DNA of 48,403 bases from an uncultured Pseudomonadota bacterium (GTDB lineage Bacteria; Pseudomonadota; Gammaproteobacteria; Burkholderiales; Thiobacillaceae). The notes below the pieces were generated by a model that was not told where the DNA came from, did no database searches, and saw only the letters and a list, made by a program, of their open reading frames with translations. The stretch is from positions 1 through 48,403 of the forward strand of contig CAILNT010000109.1 in assembly GCA_903835655.1 (NCBI GenBank), given 5' to 3'. How positions within the stretch are numbered: position 1 is the first letter of the stretch; each line of letters opens with the position of its first letter. Positions 23,595 through 36,770 of the stretch are shown piece by piece. The translations under genes and the position numbers were made by a program.

Positions 23595-23927
23595 TCAAAC
23601 GCAACCGGTGGGTTTTGGTGTGCCGGCGTAGCGTCCGGCCTGCTTCGCCGGGCCATAAGGGAACAGGTCGAAGAGGAACTTTTTGTCGCCCCACTCCGGG
23701 CCGAACTCGTCTTTCAGGCCCTTCTGCAGGATACGCAGGTTGGGGGCCGTGCCGTATTCGTTGAAATAGTCACGCATGTAGTGAATGATTTTCCAGTGAT
23801 TATCCGCCAGCGTCAGCTTGTCTTGCGACGCCAGAAACTGGGCCACGTCCTCGGCCCAGTCGCTCAGGTTGGCCAGATAGCCCTCGGGGTCGGTCTCTAC
23901 CATCCTTCCGTTTATTTCCAGGTCCAT
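23595..23927 (-). CDS. tusE: TusE-type sulfur relay protein (DsrC family, CysA only)
   Basis: The 110-aa product has the compact DsrC/TusE sequence. It starts MDLEINGRMVETDPEGYL, continues with LSDWAEDVAQFLA and WKIIHYMRDYFNEYG, and closes with FPYGPAKQAGRYAGTPKPTGCV. The penultimate Cys (CysA) is present, while the CysB position, 11 residues earlier, is Gly (KQAG). This is the TusE arrangement, in which the single C-terminal Cys accepts persulfide sulfur from TusBCD for tRNA 2-thiouridine synthesis or general sulfur trafficking. AAGGAAAG precedes the ATG. No tusBCD or dsr genes are adjacent. It complements the CysB-only paralogue about 860 bases away. Confidence 0.88.
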   Translation of the reverse strand: MDLEINGRMVETDPEGYLANLSDWAEDVAQFLASQDKLTLADNHWKIIHYMRDYFNEYGTAPNLRILQKGLKDEFGPEWGDKKFLFDLFPYGPAKQAGRYAGTPKPTGCV

Positions 23928-24010
23928 GATCTTTCCTTTTCAGCAGGTTGTCGCCGCAATTGCGGAATGACCCCACTGTACTAAATCCCGACTGAAAGAG
24001 TCAAGTAATT

Positions 24011-24901
24011 TTAGATGGATTCTGAAAGTGTCTCGGCTGCAAGCAGCAGGTCGCTTCGTTCCGTCTCCGACAGGAGGGGGAACCCCAGGGCCACGGTGGC
24101 GAGCGGTGCATTCGTGAGTCTGCTGGCGGCGATGAGGTCGTGCGGGAGGGCCGGGTCTCCCGGGCCGTAACTGAGGTGACGGCCGGCGTCGACAGCGAGA
24201 CGGGCGATGCGTGCGCGCAAGCTTTCGTCGCCACGTATGAGTTGCTTGATCAGGAGGGGCAATCCGCCGCGCTCGATCAGTTCTAGGCTCAAATCGCGAA
24301 AGGTGAAACCACAAGCCTGGCGTTGCGCCTGGTCGCTGCGGCTGGCGCGGCCGCTGCGGAGTTCTTCGAGGGCTTTCAGCGGCAGTTCCGGAACGAAGGC
24401 CCAGAGCTGGATTTCCCCGGCATCGGCGAGCAAGGCGGCAAGGGCCAATTCGCCCTGATCGAGATCGTGGTGCAGCCCACCCCAGGCGAGGGCGATGCGC
24501 GCGCCCAGGGAGGCGCTCATCTCCGCTTTCAGGAATCCCTGGTTGTCTCCGGAGATTTCCGGGGCGGAGTGGATCTGCCGCTTGAATTCCTGCGTGCCCA
24601 GGGCGAGGAGGACGCCCAGCGGCGTGGTGATGTCCCGCGCCATGTGTCGCGGCAGGCGACGGTTGGCCTCGCGCAGTTGCCGCAGTGCCAGCAAGGGGTC
24701 GTTGAGCAGGAGGGCGGCGTATTCGTGCCCGGACAGGTGTTCCTCCCCGGCCTCTTCCAGTTGCAGCAGCGCGGCCTTGCTGGCAGCGCGTATGGGCAAG
24801 TCCTTGTGCTCAAAATAGGCGGCCCATTGCGGCGGGCCCCACCAGTCGTGTCCAGGCATCGCGCTCTCCGGAGGGTGTGCGTGCATATCGAACCGATTCA
24901 T
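24011..24901 (-). CDS. HDOD-domain signalling protein
   Basis: The 296-aa product matches the HDOD pattern: LPIRAASKAALLQLEE, a short helix, then LLLNDPLLALRQLREANRRLP, and later GTQEFKRQI and LAALLADAGEIQLWAF. HDOD domains are catalytically inactive relatives of HD phosphohydrolases. They often act in c-di-GMP, chemotaxis or stress networks, and the specific role here is unknown. No other domain is visible. It lies 80 bases after a PDC-like sensor gene and 83 bases before tusE, all on the minus strand. Confidence 0.8.
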   Translation of the reverse strand: MNRFDMHAHPPESAMPGHDWWGPPQWAAYFEHKDLPIRAASKAALLQLEEAGEEHLSGHEYAALLLNDPLLALRQLREANRRLPRHMARDITTPLGVLLALGTQEFKRQIHSAPEISGDNQGFLKAEMSASLGARIALAWGGLHHDLDQGELALAALLADAGEIQLWAFVPELPLKALEELRSGRASRSDQAQRQACGFTFRDLSLELIERGGLPLLIKQLIRGDESLRARIARLAVDAGRHLSYGPGDPALPHDLIAASRLTNAPLATVALGFPLLSETERSDLLLAAETLSESI

Positions 24902-24981
24902 CCTTTACTTTAGGGCGAATGCGGTGAAAACACGCGAATATCCGGCCAGCGGGGTGGAATATCGTCGCGGTTTTCGCTCCC

Positions 24982-25923
24982 TCAGCGGGTACCCAGCCAG
25001 AAGCCGAGATTCTTTTCCAGGAATTCGTCCCAGGGCATGTAGTGGGAACCGTCGCAGGAAAAGGTGAGGCTGACCATGCCGTTGAAGATGTTGAGCGAGG
25101 CGGAACGTAAATACAGGGTTTCGTCCATGAAACGCAGCTCGCGAAAGCATTGCAGTACTTCCCGCACCCGTGGGGCCGGAATCGAAGCATCGGCCGGATA
25201 GGCCTGGCGCGGATAGGCCAGGCAGAGATTGGGATTGGTCAGGTCGGTGATGTTGTGCAAGCGGTAGCGGTAGGGGTCGTCCGTCACCCACAAGGTGGCG
25301 CGTGAGCTGGAGAAGTGCAGCTTGGCGTGAAATACGCCGTAGGCCGTGATCAGTTCATCGAGCAGGGCCAGGACGGTGTCTATCTGCAAGTCGAGCAGGC
25401 TGTGCACTCTTTCCTGAAGGAATAGTCCGGCCCGGATGGCCGGGTCGCCCTTCATCTGCAACCATTGTTCCGGTTGCTGGAAGAGTGCCTGAGTGGCGGG
25501 CAATTCGCGCAGGTCGAAGTCGGCACCCAGCAAACCCAGCCATTCTTCGCCGCCGATGCGCTGTATGGCGGTCAAGGTCGGGCGGCGCGCATTGCGGCTG
25601 ATGTAGGCGTCGGAAAGGGAGAAATCGGCGCCGGCCAGCGATTGCGCCAGATAAGGACGATCGCTGCGGTCGCGGCCGAACTGTTCCTCCAGCGTGCCCG
25701 AACGGGTCAGGTTGGCGGTGAGTTGCCGCGCCTTCGTGTCCAGGACGTAGAGGTACTTGCAATAGGGCAATTCCTCCATCCCCAGGCGCAGGCGGGATTC
25801 CAGTTCTGCCCGGTCCGGCCAGACCTCCCGGCAACTCTCCGCCAGGATGCGCAGCGAGGAACCGAGCCAGCCCTCGAGTATGCGACGCTGGCGAGCGATG
25901 GCGACTTGCAGCGAGTTCTTCAT
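24982..25923 (-). CDS. Soluble PDC/Cache-like sensor-domain protein
   Basis: I chose the ATG at 25923 (MKNSLQVAIARQRR), giving 313 aa. The longer frame to 26019 begins inside a palindromic repeat. Residues about 40-150 have a PDC/dCache-like sequence: LGMEELPYCKYLYVLDTKARQL, FGRDRSDRPYLAQSL, LSDAYISRNARRPTLTAIQRI. This half-fold typically binds small organic ligands in chemoreceptors and kinases. There is no membrane helix, which is unusual because Cache domains are normally periplasmic. The C-terminal half (TLWVTDDPYRYRLHNITDLT, then a helix and MPWDEFLEKNLGFWLG) is not recognised. It may feed the adjacent HDOD protein. Confidence 0.7.
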   Translation of the reverse strand: MKNSLQVAIARQRRILEGWLGSSLRILAESCREVWPDRAELESRLRLGMEELPYCKYLYVLDTKARQLTANLTRSGTLEEQFGRDRSDRPYLAQSLAGADFSLSDAYISRNARRPTLTAIQRIGGEEWLGLLGADFDLRELPATQALFQQPEQWLQMKGDPAIRAGLFLQERVHSLLDLQIDTVLALLDELITAYGVFHAKLHFSSSRATLWVTDDPYRYRLHNITDLTNPNLCLAYPRQAYPADASIPAPRVREVLQCFRELRFMDETLYLRSASLNIFNGMVSLTFSCDGSHYMPWDEFLEKNLGFWLGTR

Positions 25924-25969
25924 CCTGGAAACCCCGGTTAATGTGAATGTCGCGCAACGACGCTCGAGG

Positions 25970-26010
25970 CTCCCCTCGCCCGCAAGCGGGAGAGGGGCTG
26001 GAGGTGAGGG
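25970..26010. repeat. Palindromic intergenic repeat (copy outside acnA)
   Basis: The segment with core ctcgcccgcaagcgggag forms a stem around ctcccgc/gcgggag and ends in ggaggtgaggg. Read on the minus strand, it aligns closely with bases 27538-27582 inside acnA: both have the order ccctcacc, agccc, ctctcccgc, gcgggcgaggggag. It lies in the 190-base gap between acnA and the PDC-like gene. Confidence 0.85.
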
Positions 26011-26112
26011 AACGGACATGGCAGTGCGTTCATGATCCGCGAGCGGCCCGCTCGCCCTGTCCGTTAGACTGGAACACGCTCCGGCCTCATCACCGAAGCC
26101 CGGCGGGGGAGG

Positions 26113-28821
<2,709 letters not shown>

Positions 28822-28925
28822 CGGGAGGGCGGGAGAGGCGACGATTTTAACGTGAAACGCCCGGCCACTGGCGTGGGTCCACTCCTGTGCGTCGCGGCAG
28901 GGGACTGCGCCAGCTGTCTATTCCG

Positions 28926-29561
28926 CTAAGCGATCAGGCGATGCTTGACCGCGTAGCGTACCAGGCCGGCGTCGTTGTCCTCGCCCAGTTTGAGCATCAG
29001 GCGGTGCTTGTGGGTGCTGACCGTGTTCGCGCTGAGGGAAAGCGCAGTGGCGATGCTGTTGACCGAGGCGCCCGAGGCGAGCAAGCGGAATACCTGGAAT
29101 TCACGTTTGGAGAGGCCATCGTGCGGGGTCTCCCCCTGTACGGGGAGGATGGCGGTCGCCATCGCCGCGGCCAGTGCCGGGGTGACGTACCGGCCACCCC
29201 TCGCGACCCGGTCGATCGCCTCCAGCAGTTGCCTGGGGGCGCAGTCCTTGGTGAGATAGCCCGAGGCACCGGCCTTGAGCGCGCGCAGAGCGTGCTGCTG
29301 TTCCTTGTGCAGGGAATGCACCAGCAGTGGCAAGCGGGGGTACTCGGCACGGATCCGGCCGATCAGGTCCATGCCGTTCATGCCTGGCATGGAGAGGTCG
29401 AGCAGTGCTACATCCGGGGCGCAGGTCGCGATCAATCGGAAGGCCTCGTCACCGCTCGCGGCTTCGCCCACGACCGCCATGTTCGGGCTGAGGCTGACGA
29501 TCTGGCGCTGGCATGCGCGCACGATGGTCTGTTCGTCGGAGATCAGCACGCGCACCGTCAT
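28926..29561 (-). CDS. NarL/LuxR-family response regulator
   Basis: From the ATG at 29561 the 211-aa product starts MTVRVLISDEQTIVR, the usual beginning of a NarL-type receiver; an ATG at 29624 would add 21 residues. The receiver has the acidic pair in SDEQ (one Asp plus Glu), phospho-acceptor Asp in VALLDLSMPGMNG and switch lysine in GYLTKD. The C-terminal LuxR-type helix-turn-helix reads LSKREFQVFRLLASGASVNSIATALSLSANTVSTHKHRLM. It should regulate transcription when phosphorylated. It is encoded 121 bases after the FixJ-like gene and may share the FixL-like kinase, but no own kinase is adjacent. Confidence 0.93.
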   Translation of the reverse strand: MTVRVLISDEQTIVRACQRQIVSLSPNMAVVGEAASGDEAFRLIATCAPDVALLDLSMPGMNGMDLIGRIRAEYPRLPLLVHSLHKEQQHALRALKAGASGYLTKDCAPRQLLEAIDRVARGGRYVTPALAAAMATAILPVQGETPHDGLSKREFQVFRLLASGASVNSIATALSLSANTVSTHKHRLMLKLGEDNDAGLVRYAVKHRLIA

Positions 29562-29682
29562 GGACCAGTTCGCTCGCGGTGCGGGATAGGCTGGTTGTCC
29601 GGGGTGTAGTGCTTGCATGGTCATGAGCGGTGGTGGTTCATGACCGAAAATTAACCTGTGCCGCTGCCTCGCGAAATAAGGG

Positions 29683-30279
29683 CTAGCGCGTATCTACCAA
29701 TCCATGGTCGGTGGCGAGCCTTGCGAGTTCGAGCAGGCTGGTCGTGCCGGTCTTGCAAAAAACGTGCCGCTTGTGGATTTCCACGGTTCGATGGCTGATA
29801 TCCAGGCGACGCGCGATTTCCTTGTTGCTCAAGCCCTCAATCGCCAGCGTCATGACCTCCCGTTCGCGTGTGCTCAAGTCGGCGAGCCGCGAGGCGTGAA
29901 CGTGGCGGAGTTCATCCTCCCGCAGTGCCTGCGCCAGGCATGCCAGCAGTTCGTCGCCGTTCACCGGTTTGGTCAGGAAGCTCACCGCCCCCGCCTGCAT
30001 CGCCCGCACCGACAACGGGATGTCGCCATGGCCGCTGAGGTAGATCACGGGCAGGATGCTGCCGCGCCGATTCAGTTCGGCGTGCAGTTCCGGGCCGCTC
30101 ATGCCCCCCATGCGCACGTCCAGCACCAGACAGCCTTGCCGCGCCGGCCGATACGCGCCGAGAAAGGATTCGGCGCTGTCGTGGCATTCGACGCTCAGCC
30201 CGTTGACTTCGCACAACATGCCTAATCCGTCGCGGACCGCGGCGTCATCATCGACGATGAATACGGTGGCCGGGGTCAA
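29683..30279 (-). CDS. FixJ-family response regulator
   Basis: The 198-aa product has an N-terminal receiver (FIVDDDAAVRDGL, phospho-Asp in GCLVLDVRMGGMSG, switch Lys in FLTKPV) and a LuxR/FixJ helix-turn-helix (LSTREREVMTLAIEGLSNKEIARRLDISHRTVEIHKRHV). Its ATG overlaps the stop of the kinase gene by four bases, a translationally coupled FixL-FixJ style pair. Targets are unknown. Nothing in the sequence shows oxygen or nitrogen-fixation control, so the FixJ label is structural only. Confidence 0.95.
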   Translation of the reverse strand: MTPATVFIVDDDAAVRDGLGMLCEVNGLSVECHDSAESFLGAYRPARQGCLVLDVRMGGMSGPELHAELNRRGSILPVIYLSGHGDIPLSVRAMQAGAVSFLTKPVNGDELLACLAQALREDELRHVHASRLADLSTREREVMTLAIEGLSNKEIARRLDISHRTVEIHKRHVFCKTGTTSLLELARLATDHGLVDTR

Positions 30280-32309
30280 GATGCGAACGGCAAGGTGAAA
30301 TGGAAAACCGCGCCCGAACCGGGTTCGGATTCGGCCCAGATCTGGCCGCCATGGGCTTCGATGATGGCGCGACTGATGGATAGCCCCATGCCCAGCCCCT
30401 GTGCCTTGGTGGTAAAAAATGGGTCGAAGAGGTGAGGCAGGATCTGCGGATCGATGCCCGGACCGTTGTCGCGCACGCTCACCCGGGCCATGGTGCCCGC
30501 GGCATCGCTACGCGCCGCGACCGTGATCTCGATCGGTTCGAGTCCGGTGTCGCGCACGGCTTCGACGCCGTTCTGGATCAGGATGGTCAACACCTTCTCC
30601 ACCTGCGTCAGGTTTGCGTTCACCGCGGCCATGCCGGGTTCGAGTTCGAGTCGGTCCTGGATGGGACCCATGGGTGCTCTTTCGAATCGGCTCATCGCTT
30701 TGCGGATGAGGTCTTTCAGATTCACCGCAGCGGTCGTGACGTCGCCGTGGCTGGCGAAATCCAGCAACTCGCGCACCACCTGGCCTGCCCGCCGGACCTG
30801 GACGGTGGCGCTTTCCAGCGCGTGCCGCAGCCGATCCGGCTGTGGATTGCCGGCGCGTAGCAGGGAGAGGGCGGCATCGCTATAGGTGGCGACGGCGTTG
30901 AGCGGCTGGTTCAGTTCGTGGGCGAGCGCGGCGATCGTCTGGCGCGCCACATGCACCCGCAAGACATTTTCCATTTCCGTGCCCAACGCCAGTCCCACGG
31001 CCCTGTTTTTCTTGCGTTCGCTGATATCGCGCAGGAATGCGGTACGCAGACCACTGCTGGCGGAATAGGTGGCGTGGATCTCCACGGGCCAGATCTCGCC
31101 ATCCTTGGCCCGATGTCGGGCCTCGAACAAGTCGCTGCCCTCGCGCCGGATCTTTGCCATGTGAGCCTGGGCCTCCTCTGGCGATTCCTCCACTTCCAGA
31201 TCCACGATCCGCATCGTCAGCAACTCTTCGTGGCTGTAGCCGGAGCGGCGCGCGTAAGCCGCGTTGACGACCAACAGGCGCCCCAGGTCATCGATCACCC
31301 AGACGCCATCGGCGGCCAACTCGATCACCGCCCGGTATTGGGCCTCCTGCCGCGCCAGCGCCAGCTCGGCCAGTTTCCGGTCGGTGATGTCCCTGTGGGC
31401 CACGACCACGCCGCCGTCTGGCATGTCCAGGGGCGTGACGCTCATGCTGAACCAACGCCGTTGCCTGGGGGCATAGCAGGGATATTCCAGGGAAAAGTTG
31501 GGTAGCTGCCCGCGCATGACGGCCTGGATGCCCGTGTGTGCCTCGAACCCCGCGTGAGCCGCGGCCCCGCTGCCGCACGCGGCCAGATAGTTGCCGCCGA
31601 CATTCGTGCACGGCACGGGTATCTCCGGTTCTCGGGCGTTTTCGTGGGCGTATCGTTGCCAGGCAATATTGGTCGCGATGATGTCCCCTGCGCGATCCAG
31701 CACGGCGATCTCGGCCGGAACGGAATTCAGGATCGCAAGATTCAAGACATGGCTATCGCTCAGGCACTGTATGGCTCGTTGGCGTTCGCTGATGTCGGTG
31801 AGGGCCACGCGCAGGGTCGGCTCATCCGCGTCGTTGGCGATCCGCAGGTAATCGAGCAGAACCAGCCGGGTCGAGCCATCCCCCTTCATGAGCGTGAGCG
31901 TCAACTGGCGCCGGGTTTCATGGCCAAAAGCGCTGCGAAACTCGCGCTGCCAGCGGTCACGATCCGCGATCACAACGCAGGCGTCGAAGCGCTTCACGAG
32001 CAGATATTTCCGCTCGATCCCGATCATTGTCGCCGCGGTCAGATTCGCCGTGGCGATGAGGCCGGCCCGGGTCAGGGTGAGATAGCCGACGGGCGAAAAT
32101 TCGTAGAGATCGAAATAACGGTCGCGGGATCGCTCCAGCTCGATCCGGCTCTGGCGCAAGGCCTCGTTTTGCATCTCCAGCTCGATCTGGTGCACCTGGA
32201 ATTCGTGCCACAGCCTCTGCGTGGGCGGGGCCTCGGCTGGAGTGGCGCGCTCTAGTGTCCGCTCAGCTGCTTCACGCAGGCACGCATTGCGGTCTTCAGA
32301 ATGGCCCAT
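30276..32309 (-). CDS. PAS-domain sensor histidine kinase (FixL/HPK4 type)
   Basis: The start at 32309 (MGHSEDR) is set by AAGGA at 32316-32320, six bases away; the ATG at 32315 sits directly against that site. The 677-aa product has an N-terminal helical region, then three PAS-like modules (SPVGYLTLTRAGLI; ILNSVPAEIAVLDRAG; AADGVWVIDDLGRLLV). A HisKA of the ELNQPL type follows (LAHELNQPLNAVATYSDAALSLL), then HATPase_c with QNGVEAV, DNGPGIDP and GLGMGLSISRAI. No membrane helix is seen, so it senses a cytosolic cue. I do not see a clear heme-PAS histidine, so oxygen sensing is not assumed. It is coupled to the FixJ-like gene by a four-base overlap. Confidence 0.93.
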   Translation of the reverse strand: MGHSEDRNACLREAAERTLERATPAEAPPTQRLWHEFQVHQIELEMQNEALRQSRIELERSRDRYFDLYEFSPVGYLTLTRAGLIATANLTAATMIGIERKYLLVKRFDACVVIADRDRWQREFRSAFGHETRRQLTLTLMKGDGSTRLVLLDYLRIANDADEPTLRVALTDISERQRAIQCLSDSHVLNLAILNSVPAEIAVLDRAGDIIATNIAWQRYAHENAREPEIPVPCTNVGGNYLAACGSGAAAHAGFEAHTGIQAVMRGQLPNFSLEYPCYAPRQRRWFSMSVTPLDMPDGGVVVAHRDITDRKLAELALARQEAQYRAVIELAADGVWVIDDLGRLLVVNAAYARRSGYSHEELLTMRIVDLEVEESPEEAQAHMAKIRREGSDLFEARHRAKDGEIWPVEIHATYSASSGLRTAFLRDISERKKNRAVGLALGTEMENVLRVHVARQTIAALAHELNQPLNAVATYSDAALSLLRAGNPQPDRLRHALESATVQVRRAGQVVRELLDFASHGDVTTAAVNLKDLIRKAMSRFERAPMGPIQDRLELEPGMAAVNANLTQVEKVLTILIQNGVEAVRDTGLEPIEITVAARSDAAGTMARVSVRDNGPGIDPQILPHLFDPFFTTKAQGLGMGLSISRAIIEAHGGQIWAESEPGSGAVFHFTLPFAS

Positions 32310-32361
32310 TTCCATTCCTTCCCGATGTCGAACCGCCCGCGGCGCGCATCCGTGGCAGGGA

Positions 32362-32901
32362 TCACTGGCTCGCGTTCAGGCGCAGCATCGCCGCGTCGGT
32401 AATGTCCGCAACCGGGTCCAGGTAGATCAGGGGCAGCTTTTGCAGCTGCAGGACCATGGTGTACCCCAGCTCCTTGCCCAGGGACTGGATCACGGGCACG
32501 GCGATCTGGTTGAAGCGGCCCAGCGACTGGGCGCGCTGCTTGTCCAGGTCGGCGTTGGCCTCCGACTCGAAGTGGCGTAGATCGTCGAGTTTGTCGTTGA
32601 ATTGCCTCTGCAAGGCGGCGAGCTGCTGCGGCGTGGCGGTGTCCGCTTGTTGTGCCGCCTGGGCGCGCAGTTTCTTGAGCTCGGCTTCGATAGGCAAGGC
32701 CGCGGCCTTTTTCTGCTTCATCAAGGCGTCCATCGGGGCGATGATCTTCTTGCCGGGTTCGGATTCCAGCAGCAGCTTGTCGTAGTCGACCACCGCCAGC
32801 CTGGTGGGCGGCACCTCGGCCTGGGCGGCACAGGGCAGGGCAAGGCAGGCGAGTAGGGCCAGGATCGGAGTCGTGTGGCGGAACAGCGTGGTACGTTTCA
32901 T
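32362..32901 (-). CDS. OmpH/Skp-like periplasmic chaperone
   Basis: From the ATG at 32901 the 179-aa product has a Sec signal (MKRTTLFRHTTPILALLACL, cleavage after AQA). It continues with RLAVVDYDKLLLESEPGKK, the start of the OmpH family body, followed by a long charged helical arm (LKKLRAQAAQQADTATP, LAALQRQFNDKLDDLRHFES). It closes with GYTMVLQLQKLPLIYLDP, the expected beta strand and short helix. Skp-type trimers hold unfolded outer-membrane proteins in the periplasm. The usual bamA-skp-lpxD neighbourhood is absent, so this may be a paralogue with its own clients. Upstream open frame beyond 32901 belongs to the antisense of the next gene. Confidence 0.85.
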   Translation of the reverse strand: MKRTTLFRHTTPILALLACLALPCAAQAEVPPTRLAVVDYDKLLLESEPGKKIIAPMDALMKQKKAAALPIEAELKKLRAQAAQQADTATPQQLAALQRQFNDKLDDLRHFESEANADLDKQRAQSLGRFNQIAVPVIQSLGKELGYTMVLQLQKLPLIYLDPVADITDAAMLRLNASQ

Positions 32902-33096
32902 GGCGGGACGCTCGAGAGTGGATCGCGGGGCGATTATCCGGGTTTCCCGTGCGCAGTGCCAAGGCGAGGGTGTGCGGTTACATGTTTTTACACCACGGCG
33001 ACAGATTCGACACACCCGCCACACATTCCACCCGTAAAGTGTGAGCCCTCCGGTGGCGAATCGTTCGGCACCGGGAATCTGCACAGGAGAATCCTC

Positions 33097-33594
33097 ATGA
33101 AGTACACCACCCTCGCGAAAACGCTGGCCCTGCTGGGTCTGGCCTCCTTGAACCTGGCCGCTCACGCCGATAACGGCTACGGCTACGGCTACGGCTACGG
33201 CAATTCCGGCCCCAATCCCTGGATGGCCAACCCGGCCTACCAGCAGGCGAATTATCTCGCCGCCATGAAGCAGCGCCAGGCGCAACTGGATCAGCGCCTG
33301 GACGCCCAATTGCAGCGCATCATCGCCGGCATGGAGCAGGGTCGGGTGAATGTGCGCGAAGCCGTCGGCCTGTTGCGCGAGAATCTGGCCATCGGCAAGA
33401 TGGAACGCGGCTATATGGCCGACGGACGCCTGGGCCCGAACGAAATCGTCAGCCTGGAACAGCATCTGGCGGAAGCCGATCGCCACATCACCTTCGATAG
33501 CAACGACCGCGACCCGCGCGGCCAGATGGGTCGCCCCGGGGATATGGGCCACCCCGGCGACATGGGGCGTCCCGGAGACATGGGGCGTCATTGA
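33097..33594 (+). CDS. Secreted protein with Gly-Tyr N-terminus and GxPGDM C-terminal repeats
   Basis: ATG at 33097 with CAGGAGA at 33084-33090. The 165-aa product has a signal peptide (MKYTTLAKTLALLGLASLNL, cleavage after AHA). The mature N-terminus is NGYGYGYGYGNSG, encoded by four tandem ggctac units. A helical middle follows (QRQAQLDQRLDAQLQRIIAG, then VREAVGLLRENLAIGKMERGYMADG), and the end is a short tandem repeat of GDMG(R/H)P. The middle resembles small periplasmic proteins with an EF-hand-like or DUF4148-like layout (GRLGPNEIVSLEQHL), but I cannot assign a family. It is divergent from the Skp-like gene (195-base gap), so a shared envelope role is possible. Confidence 0.75.
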   Translation: MKYTTLAKTLALLGLASLNLAAHADNGYGYGYGYGNSGPNPWMANPAYQQANYLAAMKQRQAQLDQRLDAQLQRIIAGMEQGRVNVREAVGLLRENLAIGKMERGYMADGRLGPNEIVSLEQHLAEADRHITFDSNDRDPRGQMGRPGDMGHPGDMGRPGDMGRH

Positions 33595-33623
33595 GCGGGT
33601 CGACGTAATCCGTCGAATTGAGC

Positions 33624-33646
33624 GTGCGCGGCGCGAGGCCGCGCAC
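33624..33646. terminator. 9-bp GC hairpin upstream of clpB
   Basis: gtgcgcggc-gcgag-gccgcgcac forms a perfect 9-bp stem with a 5-base loop, 30 bases after the preceding stop codon. Its last base is the first base of the sigma-32 -35 box of clpB. No U-run follows, so it may be a weak terminator or a structural boundary. Confidence 0.6.
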
Positions 33647-33674
33647 TTGAAAGCGGGGTACGGTCACCCATCTA
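33646..33674 (+). promoter_or_regulatory. Sigma-32 (heat-shock) promoter of clpB
   Basis: CTTGAAA (33646-33652), 14 bases, then CCCATCTA (33667-33674) match the RpoH consensus CTTGAAA-N11-16-CCCATnTA at nearly every position. Transcription would start about 33681, leaving a short leader that contains the GGGAG ribosome site at 33694-33698. Confidence 0.85.
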
Positions 33675-33704
33675 AGGGAATAGCCTTCTCATAGGGAGTC
33701 CGTA

Positions 33705-36302
<2,598 letters not shown>

Positions 36303-36770
36303 AACCGCATCGATCCGCCTCGATCTCGCGCGGGTCGGTGCATCCACACCACGGTTGGGGAAAGCATTTTTCGCCGCCGCACGCGATGACCGGACGACCC
36401 GGCCCGCTCACCGGCGCGGCTTCGTGGTCGAGCATCCGGGCCGGGTGGAACGTCACGCTTGCAGCTAGCGCACGAGGAAGCCGGCGTGAGCACGGACCAA
36501 ACCTCCCCACCAGGCGTCGCGACGAAATAACGCTTAACTTTTCGGCGTTTCAGCCGAAAATCACGTCTGTACCCGGCGGATGCACGCCTCGTTCTATTCG
36601 ATGCCCCCGGTCCGCATGCCGCCTTTTAGGCGGGTGTGCGTGGCCTTCCTTGCCGCAACGGGGGCGAGCATGGACCCGCTGGGCGCAAACGACCCGTCAT
36701 GGGGCTGCGTCCCGCCGCGAACAGCGCGCCCTTCATGTGCGGGGAATCCCTACGAACGCTTCACTATATC
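36303..36770. other. Intergenic region with one hairpin, no gene recognised
   Basis: Between clpB and the next kinase gene. The inverted repeat ttttcggc-gtttca-gccgaaaa (36539-36560) has an 8-bp stem flanked by T and A runs, so it could terminate in either direction. Open frames across the stretch give Pro/Arg-rich translations without a start site or family likeness. I see no clear promoter. Confidence 0.6.
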
